Below, piece after piece: positions 1 to 11,236 of a DNA stretch of 64,000 bases. Below the pieces are notes generated by a model. That model had not been told where the DNA came from. It saw only the letters and a program-made list of their open reading frames with translations, and made no database searches. The translations under genes and the position numbers were made by a program. The stretch is from Lycorma delicatula (taxonomy: Eukaryota; Arthropoda; Insecta; Hemiptera; Fulgoridae). The DNA lies in NCBI RefSeq assembly GCF_047948215.1, contig NC_134461.1:88780245-88844244 (forward strand), in the 5' to 3' direction. Each line of letters starts with the position of its first letter. Within the stretch, counting starts at the first letter, position 1.

Positions 1-253
1 AAGAATCAAATTTATTTCGTAGAAATGAATGGAAATACAAATACTATATATTATAGCAAGGAAAAAAACTTACATTTACAAAGAATCGTCTACTAAATCA
101 TATTGTATCAAAGTAATAAATCTATAATTAAACAGGATAAGTAGTTATACTTTTGTATCTGTTTACAACATTTATTAGCAGATATTCATATACTAAATAT
201 CGATAGAGATGAGATATCATCGTTTATAATAATGAGAAAATGAACTTTTACCA
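1..253. other. AT-rich flank, nothing recognised
   Basis: AT-rich sequence with no open frame of note, no repeat shared with the rest of the window and no recognisable signal. It ends where the much more GC-rich R1-clade remnant begins. Confidence 0.6.
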
Positions 254-1480
254 GGGCTAGAAGTTATGGACGCGTTGAGGGAGAGAGGCCTGAGCGGATA
301 CCTGCTCTCGTTCATAATTAATTGTTTGCATGAACGCACATTGTTTGCTGATACGGAGGAGGGTCGGGTTTCTTTTAACATGTATGGTGGTGTTCCTCAA
401 GAATCGGTACTCGGACCTATCTTATGGAACTCGGTGCACGATGGCCTACTGGAGTGACCTTACCGGGGGATTCCACGATGGTCGCGTACGCCGACGACTT
501 CACACTGCTCGTGGCTGCAGGTTCCGAAGACATTGTTGAAGAAACAGCCAACGAGGCCATAAGATATATCAGCAGATGGCTCAGAAAGAGGAATGGAGTT
601 ATCACCAACCAAGACGGCTATTTTGCCAATGGTAGGAGGAAGGAAATTGAGGAAAATCTCAGTTAGGGTCGACGGTCACACGCTCAGGCAATCTAGCTCC
701 GTGAAATATCTTGGCGTGCATATTGATAGAGCGGTGCGTTTCTCCAGGCCAGGGAGGCGGTAGCCAAGGAAGAGAGATCTTTGTCGACTTTACGGAAACT
801 CATGCCAATTAAAGGGGGCCCTAGAACGGATACAAGACGTATCCTCTCATCGGTCGGTACATGTGAACTGATACACGCTGCTCCGGCTTGGAGTTCTGTC
901 CTCCAGTTAAAGAGGTATACAGGATTTCTCCGGTCCTTTCAGAGAAGACTGATAGTCGGGGTCGCAACGGCGTATCGGAACGCGTGTCTCAGAACGTGGT
1001 CTGTGTGATTACGGGCTTACCTCCCATCCCCTTCGTATTAAACATATTACGAGCATGTATGAGGGGATGATCAGGTGGACCTCTGATCAGATCCTTATGA
1101 AGGAATGACAGATGTCCTGGGACGCCTCAGTCAAAGGAGCCTGGACAAGACGCGTTATCTCCAGGGGGTCTTATTTTCTTACCCAGCTCCTTTTGGGCCA
1201 CGGAGAGTTTGGCTCTTACTTAGTCAGATTTGGAAGGAGAGCCACCCCAGATTGTACTGTGATGCTCAGGGATCGCCAGAACACTTGTTTTTCTACTGCG
1301 AAAATCGGCCACATTTAGGACTCGAGGCATGGAATTTGACTCCTGACAACATGGTTGAATACATATTGGGAAGAGACAGGCAATGGTAGTCTGTATCCGC
1401 CTTGGCAACAAACATCCTCAGGATTAAGAAGCAGGAAGCTGCGAGCTGGGATTTCGGCTGAGCAGCCAATGCTATTCTAG
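254..1480 (+). pseudogene. R1-clade non-LTR retrotransposon ORF2 remnant (reverse transcriptase to C-terminal zinc knuckle)
   Basis: Remnant of the second ORF of an R1-clade LINE, which copies its RNA at a nicked chromosomal target. Seen directly: GVPQESVLGPILWN (about 390-433) and the catalytic palm motif MVAYADDFTLLVAAG (about 478-522). A thumb-like stretch with VKYLGVHIDRAVRFS follows (about 700-745), then VVCVITGLPPIPF (about 998-1036). Next come FLTQLLLGHGEFGSYL (about 1178-1225) and a Cys/His-rich end with CDAQGSPEHLFFYC (about 1252-1293). These blocks have the order expected of R1-clade ORF2, but they lie in all three frames (2, 1, 2, 1, 3, 2, 1), so at least six frameshifts have accumulated. 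The 5' half (endonuclease and RT fingers) is absent. Base composition is clearly richer in G+C than the flanks. I infer an old, dead, 5'-truncated insertion. Confidence 0.85.
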
Positions 1481-1492
1481 ATGGACACGAAT

Positions 1493-1720
1493 AGATAACG
1501 ATAATGATGAAGACATCAATCCGCCAAATCTTCCACAAGTTGTAGAGGCAATGAAAACCGTTTGCCGGTTTCTTAGTTTTACAGAAGTTTCTAATAAAAA
1601 CAATGAGTGTTTTGATTTAGAAAATAACCTTCAAAAATTGTATTACAACACAAATATTTGAAACAAAGCAAAATAATCGACTTTTTGCAGAAAAAGTCTA
1701 CAATTTTTCTCTATCTTGTT
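1493..1720 (+). pseudogene. pogo/Tigger-type transposase, C-terminal fragment
   Basis: A short open stretch of about 55 codons ends at a TGA at 1659-1661. It reads with an acidic run (DNDNDED) followed by PNLPQVVEAMKTVCRFLSF and a leucine-containing helix. One base out of phase, and directly downstream, KQSKIIDFLQKK is encoded at about 1663-1700. The order acidic linker, helical segment, then a KQSKI-DF tail is the usual C-terminus of pogo/Tigger (CENP-B/jerky-like) transposases, which are DDE cut-and-paste enzymes. The catalytic domain is not present. It abuts the R1-clade remnant, so either element could have inserted into the other. No terminal repeat or TA duplication was located. Family assignment rests on these two blocks only. 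Confidence 0.6.
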
Positions 1721-1750
1721 TTTATCGTATTTGTATTTATTATTGCGTAG

Positions 1751-1777
<27 letters not shown>
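1751..1777 (+). repeat. 27-bp T homopolymer
   Basis: Uninterrupted run of T. It could be the poly(A) tail of a minus-strand retroposon, but no body sequence was recognised beside it. Confidence 0.9.
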
Positions 1778-1781
<4 letters not shown>

Positions 1782-1798
1782 ATATTTTTGCGGAAATA

Positions 1799-1834
1799 AA
1801 TTATTACTAATAATAATAATTATTATTATTACGT
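1799..1834. repeat. Palindromic (TAA)n(TTA)n microsatellite
   Basis: A few TAA units run directly into TTA units, giving a self-complementary tract of about 34 bp. Confidence 0.8.
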
Positions 1835-4195
1835 CAGATTTATTTTGTATCTGACCTAATACATTCAATTACCAACATACTTTCTTTTTATTTGAGACAT
1901 ATGTTATAACCATAAATGACAACAATCTACAAGAAAACAAGGATCTGATATTAGATATACTAGGAGAATATGATGAAAGACCTCTATTGAAAGAAAATAT
2001 GACTAATTTGGCTTGTTATTCCCAAATATAATGGTTTGTAACTTCTATGATAAACAAAATATTGCATATTAATATCTTCTTAAACATCATAAATTTTGAT
2101 AAATTATTTATGTTATACACATATATATGACGTCACCTTGTAAGCTGCATAATAAATAAGTAAATTGCACTTAAATATTTAAAAGGAAAGTGCTTTTAAA
2201 CAGTTCTACTTCAATATATTTTACATAAATTGAAAAGTACAGTAAAAGTCACATTATTTAATAAATTATAAGGTTCTTTTTAAAACATTTAACAGGAAAA
2301 CTATAATAATAATTTTTAGTTTATGATATTTTACTTTACTAGCTAATAATAAACTAATTTCTAACTATCAAAAAGCTTCTAACATCTAAGCTACAAAATG
2401 CAGCTGAGATGTTTTAAACTGGATTAAAGTTTTTAAGTTGTACCACAACACACACGCGCGCGCGCGCTCGCTCGCTTATAAACAACTTTTGTGTTGAAGT
2501 AAGTTTTATTCTAGTTAATAGTATCAAATTTAAACATGTTTTTCTTGTTTTTAAGGAAAATCTTTACAGTAATCTCATATTATTTAATTGGAATATTTTA
2601 GATGAAAGAAAAATGTAATTATTGGTTTAGAAAAACTTCTTTCGTGTATTTAATTTTATTAGATATTTCTAGCTATAATAGATAAATTAGATGTATTATG
2701 AAGAAGAGAAGAACTGCAATTTAGAAGTAAGCAAGAGTAAATTAAATAAAAAGAAATTATATACTCGTAGAAAGAAAAATGGTATTGAATAAAACGTAAT
2801 AAACCAGAAGTTGAAAAATGTTTTTTTGGACATACAAAATCGTATGTAAAAATATTTTACATCGTAAAATAAACTTATTTTTATATTTGTAAACTAAATT
2901 TTAATAACATCAATTAAAAAAAAAACCTTAAATAAAATTGTACCTTTTTAAAAATTTCGATTCGTAGAAATAGGTGTCTAATTCAAAACGTTAAAATTAA
3001 AATAAAATAAAAAAAATTCTGTGTTTTAAGTTTTTAGTTGGTTTGTCAATGTGGGTTTTATTTTTTCTTAATGTTTATTTTAATTTAAATTTATTGGTTT
3101 TTGTGTTTTATTTAAAAAACTGATATGAATATAAAAAACCCTGTTTAAGTAAAGAAGGTGCTCTCAAGAAACGAAATCAAGAAAACTGATTCTTATAAAA
3201 ATATGAAAAGGAATGTATGAAATTTCTGCAAATCATGAACTAATGATTCTCTCAAGAATGTGGGAATATGCATTATTTTTTCCCATTAATATATCTTGAT
3301 ATGATACGAAAAGAAATTCAGAGAAACGATTTAAAGAGCAACAAAATTTGGATTGCAGAAATTAATTTTATCTTTTCTCTTAATATTTATTTCCGATTAA
3401 AAAAAGGGAAATAAGGGAAAATATTTATTTCCCTTTTTTTCCAATTGATAGTTTTGAATTTTTCATGAAAATACTTCGAATATTAAAATTATACCATGAT
3501 TTTTATCAAGTCCTATAAAAACCAGTTGACGATAATAAAACCCTAGTTATGAAAATAAAAAAATAAATCATCATATTGTTTTATAGACAATGTAATTTTT
3601 TTGTCTAAAATACGATTATCTTCAATTTATATTAAAAGTAAAAAATTAAATTAAAAAAAAAAAAAAATGATTCTAATCGGTTTTGGTGAAGAATAAAACT
3701 TAAATATTCAAATAACAATACCGGAAAGAAATGAATTGTATTTGTAAACTCCTTCTTTTGAAATCAATTAAAAAATAAATTGTAACCATTGCACCTAAAC
3801 GGCAAGCGAGTCGGTTATTTTTGCATGATACGAAACTGCGTTTATTTTAAAAATAAAAAAAAAAATACTTTTTCAGAAACGGTTCCAATATGTATATACA
3901 AATATTTAACAAATGAAAGATCAAATCCTTTTGTATTAATTTCAAAGTTGAATTTTTATAGGAAGTGGATGCAGCTGTCTGAAGGGAATGTAGTCGAGTC
4001 TTGTCTAATTACGGGCCTTCTTTTTTTTGTAATTAGCTTACACAAGCCAGTTTCTTTGTAATTAATTAAAAAAATATTTTATTTTAAAAATCTTTAAGAA
4101 AATTTCATTTTTGGTGATATAAAAATTATGTGATAATCCTTGTGTTAATACGTAGTAAAAAAATTCATCCCTTTATACAAACACACACACTCGGA
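1835..4195. other. AT-rich non-coding stretch
   Basis: No recognisable gene or element. It contains a compound (CA)n(CG)n(CTCG)n tract at 2445-2476 that switches base composition abruptly, and a long A run near 3655-3666. A 90-codon open frame at 3789-4061 has no motif I recognise and is probably chance. Confidence 0.6.
2445..2476. repeat. Compound (CA)n(CG)n(CTCG)n microsatellite
   Basis: Alternating purine-pyrimidine tract: CA units, then seven or so CG units, then CTCG units, in AT-rich surroundings. Confidence 0.85.
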
Positions 4196-4198
4196 ATA

Positions 4199-4208
4199 TA
4201 TATACGCG

Positions 4209-4243
<35 letters not shown>
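4199..4243. repeat. (TA)n microsatellite
   Basis: Long TA dinucleotide run, preceded by a short ATACGCGTAT palindrome. Confidence 0.85.
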
Positions 4244-7200
4244 TATTTTTTCGAAAATTTATAATTGTTGCAAATTACTAAAAAATAAATTTTGAAACTC
4301 ACCAGGTACAGTTTAATAAAAGGAAAGCAACACTCACCTATTTTTAGCGCTTTCAGAGTTTTAATTCTATCATCAGAAGAATAATTTCTATAAAATACAC
4401 ATAATTATAAATAAATAAAATATAGTTAATAATATAGGTGTATAAAAAACTCATGTACTTAATTTATAAAAAAATTGTATGTAGGAGTATATACTATTGT
4501 CATAATCATATACGTATTTTATTATACATATACATATTGCCATATTATACGCTTATAATAATTTTCATATTATTCATATTCAAATGCAATATTGTCATAA
4601 TTTTGGTGGATTTTTTAATATTTCTTGTTAATAATATATATATATTATTAATAATTCGATATAATTCGATATTGTAAGAAATTATCGTCACACCTGGTGA
4701 CCAAAAAATGCTACTAATGATGCAAAACCTTTGGATGTTTTGTTTATTAAGGATCCTAATTCGATGTTTCGGAAAACTGTTATCTAACATGACATTAATT
4801 ATTTTTCAGTTAACAAAATTTTTAAAAATAATAATTTTCACCCTTATAACCTATGCCTTGTGCTGTTATTTTAAATTATGAAGTTTGTTATTGAATGTAA
4901 TTCTGATGGTTATACGAAAATAATTATTAACGGACGTTTCATTTTATTTTATTACTACCGTCATTTTACCGTTTTTGCAACTTGATAGCTTATAACTCGT
5001 AAAAAAGGAATTTATCGAAAAACGGTTTTTGCAATCGTTCTTCTCGTAAAGGTTTTCATTAAAATCATGTATCGCGTGTGTACCTTCCAATTTAAAAAAA
5101 AGTATGATTTAATGTGGCGGATACAAGATAGTGGACAATATTACACATTATAAAGTAGTAATTTTGTAACTATGTTGATTCGCTCTTGTTTTTACTTGTC
5201 ATTATCTACTACCTCCTAGTATTTCTTAGTTTAGAAATATCAAGCATTTAAAAGTAGGCTATCTTAAAATTAGTTAACTTACAATTTGGAGATGTTTAGT
5301 AATATGTGTTCAGCGTACATCTGATCTGGTGATCTTTGGTTGGTAAATTGATTGGCGATTAACATTTGTTATTAAGCAGTTGTTATAACAAGGTTATTGA
5401 TATACAATTCAATGCGTATACGTATTGTTAAAGGAACATTAAACGTTACTTTATTCTTTTCTTGGTTGAACGGCATTGTTCCACCTTTCTTATAAGAAAC
5501 TGCAGCTTTTTATCACAGTTATTCTAACAACTTAATAGATATCTCACACATTAAGATATCCAGAATTTTTGTTTAATAACTCTTTAAAACATGAGTCTTC
5601 TGCTTCAATAAGAGAACTGGTGATATCGATGCCTTTTGATCCTGGTAAGAAAAAAAAGTAAAAGTGGAAAAGAATAATCAAAAAGTCTTTCATAATTATA
5701 TCTCAGCATTAAATAGTCAAGTTTCCATTTACGGAAATGTGATTTTTTTCGCAGTAAAAACACATCAGAACAGGAGAAAAATCAATTGAATGTTATAAAT
5801 ATTTACTCCAAAAGTTGATATTGTAAAAATTCTCTAGGCTGTGATTATAGGAATCTAGAAATGGTAGTGGTTATTAAAAAGTATTGATTGAGTTTTTGTC
5901 ATAGGAAAATACTTGTTTTTACCATGTGATGGAAAACAGGATTGTTTTGGATTACTAATGATGTATATTTTCATTTAAAAAAAAAATCAAAAATCTATCT
6001 TTTATGGAAGAAGTAGTAAAAAAAATAATACATTATTTAATAAATAATTCACCTTATTAATGGCTTAAAATATTTGTTTGATACATAATATTATATCTAT
6101 CCGGGATTTATACCCGGTATCTTCCAGATGAATGACTCAAACGTTAAATAACTAAGGAGTACGGAAAATTTTCTAATTTATCACGAAATAAAAATATGTT
6201 ATTATTTGACTTAAGTTTATATTCTTAGTATAAATAAATCATAGAGACCGAGTTACAACTCAAAAATCTTATTGCGTTTTAAGAAAAGTTTTTTGTATAA
6301 ATTTAATTTTTAACATTCAAATTATAACTTTCACAAATATGATGCGTGAGGAAATTTTTAATATATTTTTTGTTATCAAGTTATTGTCAGAAGTGATTGA
6401 TTTATTTTGCTCTAAAGATTAATATTAGCATTTTAATTTTGTATCTTTATATATATATATAAAATCAATGTTTCCACCACCGATAGCTAAACTTCGTAAG
6501 TTATTGCCTGTCAAAACAATTTGTTGTTATAACCAAATGATATTTAATAATGTTGTAAAATAATTTAAAATTAAATAGAGTATTTTACAGTACAATCATT
6601 ACACTTTCTTCTGTCATAGAAATTATTGTTACTAAAATTGTTTAAGTATATGAAGTATTCGACTATTTTGAATAAATTATTAGTTGTAAAAGCATTTTTG
6701 TAAAAGAAACTAAAATAGAAAAGGTGAAATATCATTTTTTTTTTTTTAAATAAATGGTACAGCAGCATAATTACGTCTGTGTTTTAAAAAGGATTAAACA
6801 TTGATAATCCAATAATTAGTTAAAGGTTATTCTTATTACTGCTAAGTCTTTAATAATTTTCTTATAGTTTATTAATTATTCTAAAAAAAATTAATTAAAA
6901 AATTATGGTAATTTCATTTCACCACTAAGTTTCTTTATTTTTTAAGGAATAAAATTGTTAGTTAAAATGCTCTTAAAATATGTCGTTTAAAAAAAAAAAT
7001 CTACAATTTACCCCCTACATCTTTGATACAATTTAAATTTTTTTCAGACCCGGTAATGCATAATTTAAAACCAAAGATAAAATAATTTAATTTTGGTAGA
7101 ATAAAATAGTAAAATGTTTAAAAAAATAATAATTAAAAATAAAAATAATAATGTTTAATAAAAATGTAAGGAAGTAATGTTTAATAAAAATAATGGATAA

Positions 7201-7854
7201 TTTTCCCGGCTTTGTTCTTGATAAATTTTAATTTCAAATACTATTCACGGTTTTTTTAAATATTAATGACTTAACATTGCAATATTTAGATTGCGATTAT
7301 GATCAAAATGTTCTGTAAAGATTTTAGTCTGATTTGACCCTCTTGATAAAATAACGTTTTTCCGTTAATAATTATACAGTATTAAGAGTTTAATTGAGAA
7401 AAAATCAAAATTCTTAATAAAAAATAATAATTTCTTTGATTAAATTACGTTCTTATCTAAAAATTACACTGTATTTCGAGTATAATTGCTAAAAAGAATA
7501 AAATTTTTATTAAAGACTTTTGGGTACAAATTGACCACTTGTTCGTCCAACTAGTTCATATACTCGTATTACTCGTATACTCGTATTGTCAAAAATTATA
7601 AAAAATTTAAAAAATTAATAACACGTATGATTTCCTTATAAAGAATTAAAATTTTATGTAAAATTTGCGATTTAATACAAAATATGTTTAAAGAAACGAA
7701 TAAAATACTAAAAAGTTATATGAAATCGGGTACCGCTTACCCGCTTATTGGTATGGGTAAGGACTGGATACTATAGCCTGAAAAATTTGTGCATTTTTGC
7801 ATGGATAATTTTTGCGATTCACTTAAAAAATTTTAGTATCATACTTCTGAACTC
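4244..7854. other. AT-rich non-coding stretch
   Basis: No gene, RNA or element recognised. A short TA run lies at 6448-6463. A degraded tRNA-like B-box may lie near 6103-6123 on the minus strand (a GGGATTTATACCC pattern). Three tandem copies of TACTCGTA lie at 7561-7585. Confidence 0.5.
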
Positions 7855-8519
7855 TTTGTCAACCAATTTGAACAAATGAGGTGTCATTTTGTCTATAAAA
7901 ACATTTTAATATTTCGTTTATTATATAAATTCTATACAGAATGTATCACGAAGTTTTTCCGGGACTTTCATAACCTATTATATTCATGAAAATAACGAAA
8001 AAAGTTCACATAAACATATGTCCTAAAACGCTTCGTTTGCGAGTTACTGCTAGTAAAAGATTTCGCTCGGATTTTGGTTACACCGATGATATGAGGTAGT
8101 ACTTAAATTTTTAGGACGTTAATTCTTATTCTTATATTCTTAATTCTAATTCGTTCTTACGGTTATTGACCTGAAAAAAACAGGTTCCAGAACTTTAACT
8201 GCAATAGCTTTTGAAAATCTGGGGTTAAAACCAATAAACTGAGGGAGAAAATCCTATTTTTTTATGTTTGACGTACAATAAAATTGTTAAATGGGTAATA
8301 AACACGTAAACGCTTTAAACAGTACATGTAGAAAATTTTGAACAATATTGTTTAGATAAGTTGAATAAATCAAAGAAAAGATAGAAAAATTCGAATTTTG
8401 TTTAGAAACAGTACACTAGACCAAAGTGCATTTTACGTAACCAATTAACTAATTTTTAACCAATTAAAATTTTTTTTATAAACAAAATGACACCTCATTT
8501 GTTCAAATTGGTTGACAAA
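7855..8519. repeat. Inverted repeat of about 54 bp bracketing the left end of a mariner-type element
   Basis: The arm at 7855-7908 is matched, in reverse complement and with only a few differences, by 8465-8519. The core AACCAATTTGAACAAATGAG and its continuation are identical in both arms. The arms lie outside and inside, respectively, the left terminal inverted repeat of the element at 7937-9765. This suggests a local inverted duplication or an insertion event not explained by that element alone. Confidence 0.8.
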
Positions 8520-8632
8520 TGCATATATTGGAGGTGAAGCCGCGACGGGGGATGCTAGTTATTTATATATATTTATATTAATTAATATTATTATTATACT
8601 GTATATAGTAATTTTTTCTCCTATTTATATAA
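8519..8632 (+). repeat. About 110-bp module shared with 11134-11236
   Basis: Starts GCATATATTGGAGGTGAAGC, includes a GGGGGATGCT box and ends with TTTCTCCTATTTAT. The second copy lies just upstream of the RTE-like reverse transcriptase frame, in the same orientation, with about a dozen differences and one 9-base gap. Confidence 0.85.
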
Positions 8633-8639
8633 TTTAACA

Positions 8640-9250
8640 GTGCATTATACGTCATTGTACGTACCAGTTTTTAAGAAATTTTCAAAAATGGGTCCTCCAT
8701 TTTCAACACGTTTCATGGCACACTTCCGTACTGCTTTTGTTGCTATTTTTAGTTCTTCAGGGCTGTTCTTAAGTTGCTCAACCGCATCCATAATACAGAC
8801 AATTAATTGCTTCACAAAAATATATTTTTATTTTGAATACAATATTTTTCATTCATTCATCCAACATCAGACGCAAAAATCTGAATGTGTTAGATCAGGC
8901 GATCATGGTGGCCATGAATGGGGATCTCCACGACCGATCCTTTTCCCAGGGAAATGATGATGACTTAAGTGAGTAGAAATGGCACAAGAGAAGTGGGGAG
9001 GCACGCCATCATGCTGGAAGTATACTTTGCGTCTCAACGCTGGAGGAACATCAAACAGCTGCGGCGATTCTTCTTGAAGAAAGTGCAAGTAGATCTCGGC
9101 ATTTAAGTGGTCAGATAATATGAACGGTACAAACAGGTGATTGTAAAGAAGGCCCCACCATACATTGATACCAAAACGTTGTTGAAAATTGCCTTCCGCC
9201 ATTTCATGAGGGTTTTCAAATCGCCGAAGGCCGAAAATTCAAATTTTTCA
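8640..9250 (-). pseudogene. Tc1/mariner-superfamily (DD41D-like) transposase, C-terminal two thirds, disrupted
   Basis: DDE integrase-like transposase that would cut at the terminal repeats and join to TA. Minus strand, in order: RRFENPHEMAEGNFQQRFG and INVWWGLL (about 9145-9240), FQHDGVPPHFS with the second catalytic Asp (about 9000-9030), and GRGDPHSWPP. Then, after an in-frame stop, SPDLTHSDF carries the third Asp (about 8885-8910). Further on, VRKCAMKRVENGGPIFENFL ends the protein at about 8670-8730. The spacing between the second and third Asp is about 42 residues, close to the DD41D group. The N-terminal DNA-binding half and the first catalytic Asp are missing, and the region where they should lie is already terminal repeat. 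At least two stops and one frame change are present, so it is not functional. Confidence 0.8.
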
Positions 9251-9769
9251 CACCGCCAAAATAGAATTTCTTTTTTGTTTATATTAAATATGTATTTTTC
9301 TGACAAATGTGCTATTTCTAAATAAAATTCGAATTTGTCTAACTTTTCTTTGTTTTATTTAACTTATCTTACACCATTTTGTACAAAAATAAATTATCGA
9401 CAAGTTTAAAAGCTTGTTTAAATTTTTTTTGTTCATTCATTTACAAAATTATTGTACGTCAAACATATAAGACTAGGTTTTTTACGCCAGATTTCTCGTA
9501 AACTACTGTAGGTAAGATTCTGGAACCTGTTCTATTCAATTTTAAAGTCAAAAACATTTAGAAATTTTTAATTTTGTTATTAATTAACATCCTACAAATT
9601 TTAGTAAATCTCATTTCACCAGGGTAGCTGAAATCCGAGCTAAATCTTTCACTAGCCGTACCTCCCAAATGAAGCATTTTAGGACATGTTTATATGAACT
9701 TTATCCATTTTTTCATAAGTAGAGTAGGTTATGAAAGTCCTGGGAGAACTTAGTGATACATTCTGTATA

Positions 9770-10625
9770 AAGAGATAATGTCTTTTACGTTTATTCTCGG
9801 TAACCGTGAAAACTACTGAACCAATCATTACGAATTATTCTTATGACTTCCGGAATGTTTACCATAGTTGAAATCACTCAAATTTATTTATAAATAAAAG
9901 AAAAAATCAAATAGATAAATAACCTAGAACTTTAAATTTAATATAATTTTCTATATCGACAGATATTTCCTACATCGATTGTTATTGTCTGTATCGAACA
10001 ATGTCTATGGCAGTATCGACCTCTTCAAAATGTTATTACGTGATTTAGTAGATTTAAATGGCATTGTCTGTAAAATATCAATTTGTATTATCGTAATATA
10101 CGTAAAAACAAATTAATTTCTAATAAAATTAAAGGAAATGATGACAATTTATATATTTAAAAACGTTTTGATGGTTTGAAGAATATAATTTCGGTAACAA
10201 TAACAACTTCTTCGGAACATTATTATGTGTTTTAATAAATTTAAGGTTGGTTTCCATTTTATATACTCAGATTAAAATTTGGTTCTCTAATTATATTGTT
10301 TTGTAATCTTCAACTTCCCAATCTGTGTAACGATGCCAGAATACAGATCGGAACTGTGCGTAACAATATCGTTAACGTTTTAATTCATACTGAGACAAGA
10401 ATAGAAAAAAGTACATTTAATCCTCGAGTCTAAATAATTGTTAAAGATCTACCATTCCAATTTAATCGTCTACAATTCCCCAAAAAAGTTTCTTTTACTA
10501 TTATTATAAACAAATCGCAAGGCAAAATTTTCAATCACACTGGGTTTGATTTATGTTCAGAGTGTATCTCCAACTGCCAATAATATGTAGAATTTTCTAG
10601 AACTGGAAATCCTAACAACCTTTCT
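9770..10625. other. AT-rich non-coding stretch
   Basis: No feature recognised. Several ATCGA-containing words cluster near 9955-10020 without forming a clear tandem repeat. Confidence 0.55.
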
Positions 10626-10919
10626 GTGTTTTTCCTGTTTAGCCTCCGGTAATTACCTTTCAGATAATACTTCAGAGAATAAATCAGAATGATATGTATG
10701 AGTGTAAATGAAATGTAGTCTTGTACAGTTTCAGTTCGACCATTCCTGAAATGTGTGGTTAATTGAAGCCCAACCCCCAACGAACACCGGTCACCACGAT
10801 CTAGTTTTCAAATCCGTGTAAAAATAGCTGAATTTACTAAGACTTGAATGCTAAAACACTCGACTTCCAAATCAGCTGATTTGGGAAGACGCGTTCACCA
10901 CTAGACCAACCCGGTGGGT
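10626..10919 (-). mobile_element. tRNA-derived SINE, family A, near full length
   Basis: Read on the minus strand, the element opens with ACCCACCGGGTTGGTCTAGT, which contains a Pol III A-box (TGGTCTAGTGG). A palindrome around AAATCAGCTGATTT follows, then a B-box-like GTTCAAGTC-type word (here mutated), and an unrelated body. The body ends with GTAATTACCGGAGGCTAAAC and an A/G-rich tail. The same sequence recurs at 26425-26744, 40803-41094 and 53176-53460, and in more diverged form elsewhere. Pol III promoter boxes in a repeated sequence with a non-tRNA body define a tRNA-derived SINE. Confidence 0.88.
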
Positions 10920-11133
10920 GAATCCTAACAACCTAATAATCTTGATACAAACGGGTGACAAAGCAAGAAATATAATTTACCTAGATTTTTTATGAAATTT
11001 TATTTTACTGAAAAGTTGTTATTCAACTAAATTAATTTATTTTATCCGGTAAGCTGTGAATAGCGATAACTCTGAGAACAGCCCACACATAGTTAGTAAA
11101 CAACTATTTCCAAGTTTTGAACTTCTTCTATTT
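10920..11133. other. Short spacer between SINE and LINE
   Basis: Nothing recognised. An open frame crossing 11056-11256 is mostly the shared 110-bp module. Confidence 0.5.
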
Positions 11134-11236
11134 GCATATATTGGAGGTGAAGCCGCGATGGGGGATGCTGGTTATTTATATATTTTTAAATTAATTAATA
11201 TACAGTATATAGTAATTATTTTCTCCTATTTATTAA
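11134..11236 (+). repeat. Second copy of the 8519-8632 module
   Basis: Same orientation as the copy at 8.5 kb. It ends one codon upstream of the open frame of the RTE-like reverse transcriptase, so it may be the 5' flank that the truncated LINE landed on, or a 5' part of the LINE itself. Confidence 0.8.

Larger units (their letters stand above)
7937..9765. mobile_element. Mariner-type DNA transposon with about 470-bp terminal inverted repeats, 1829 bp
   Basis: The left end starts CAGAATGTATCAC and the right end finishes GTGATACATTCTG, and each is flanked by TA (7935-7936 and 9766-9767), the target duplication of the Tc1/mariner superfamily. Inverted similarity continues inward for several hundred bases, so the left arm is roughly 7937-8420 and the right arm 9310-9765. 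Shared landmarks include the blocks around CGCTTCGTTTGCGAG and ATCCGAGC and a block around GACGTACAATAA. Between the arms lies a broken transposase on the minus strand. Solo right ends of the same family lie at 36505-36651 and 59440-59921. Terminal repeats this long are known in the DD41D (rosa-like) mariner group; that assignment is inference. Confidence 0.85.

Noticed and set aside
3789..4061. 90-codon open frame
   Set aside because: Low-complexity start, no motif, no homologous copy in the window.
4351..4376. Hammerhead-like core on the minus strand (CTGATGA ... GAAA), which Penelope-like elements can carry
   Set aside because: The intervening bases do not form a usable stem II in the required register, and no stem III with a cleavage site is evident.
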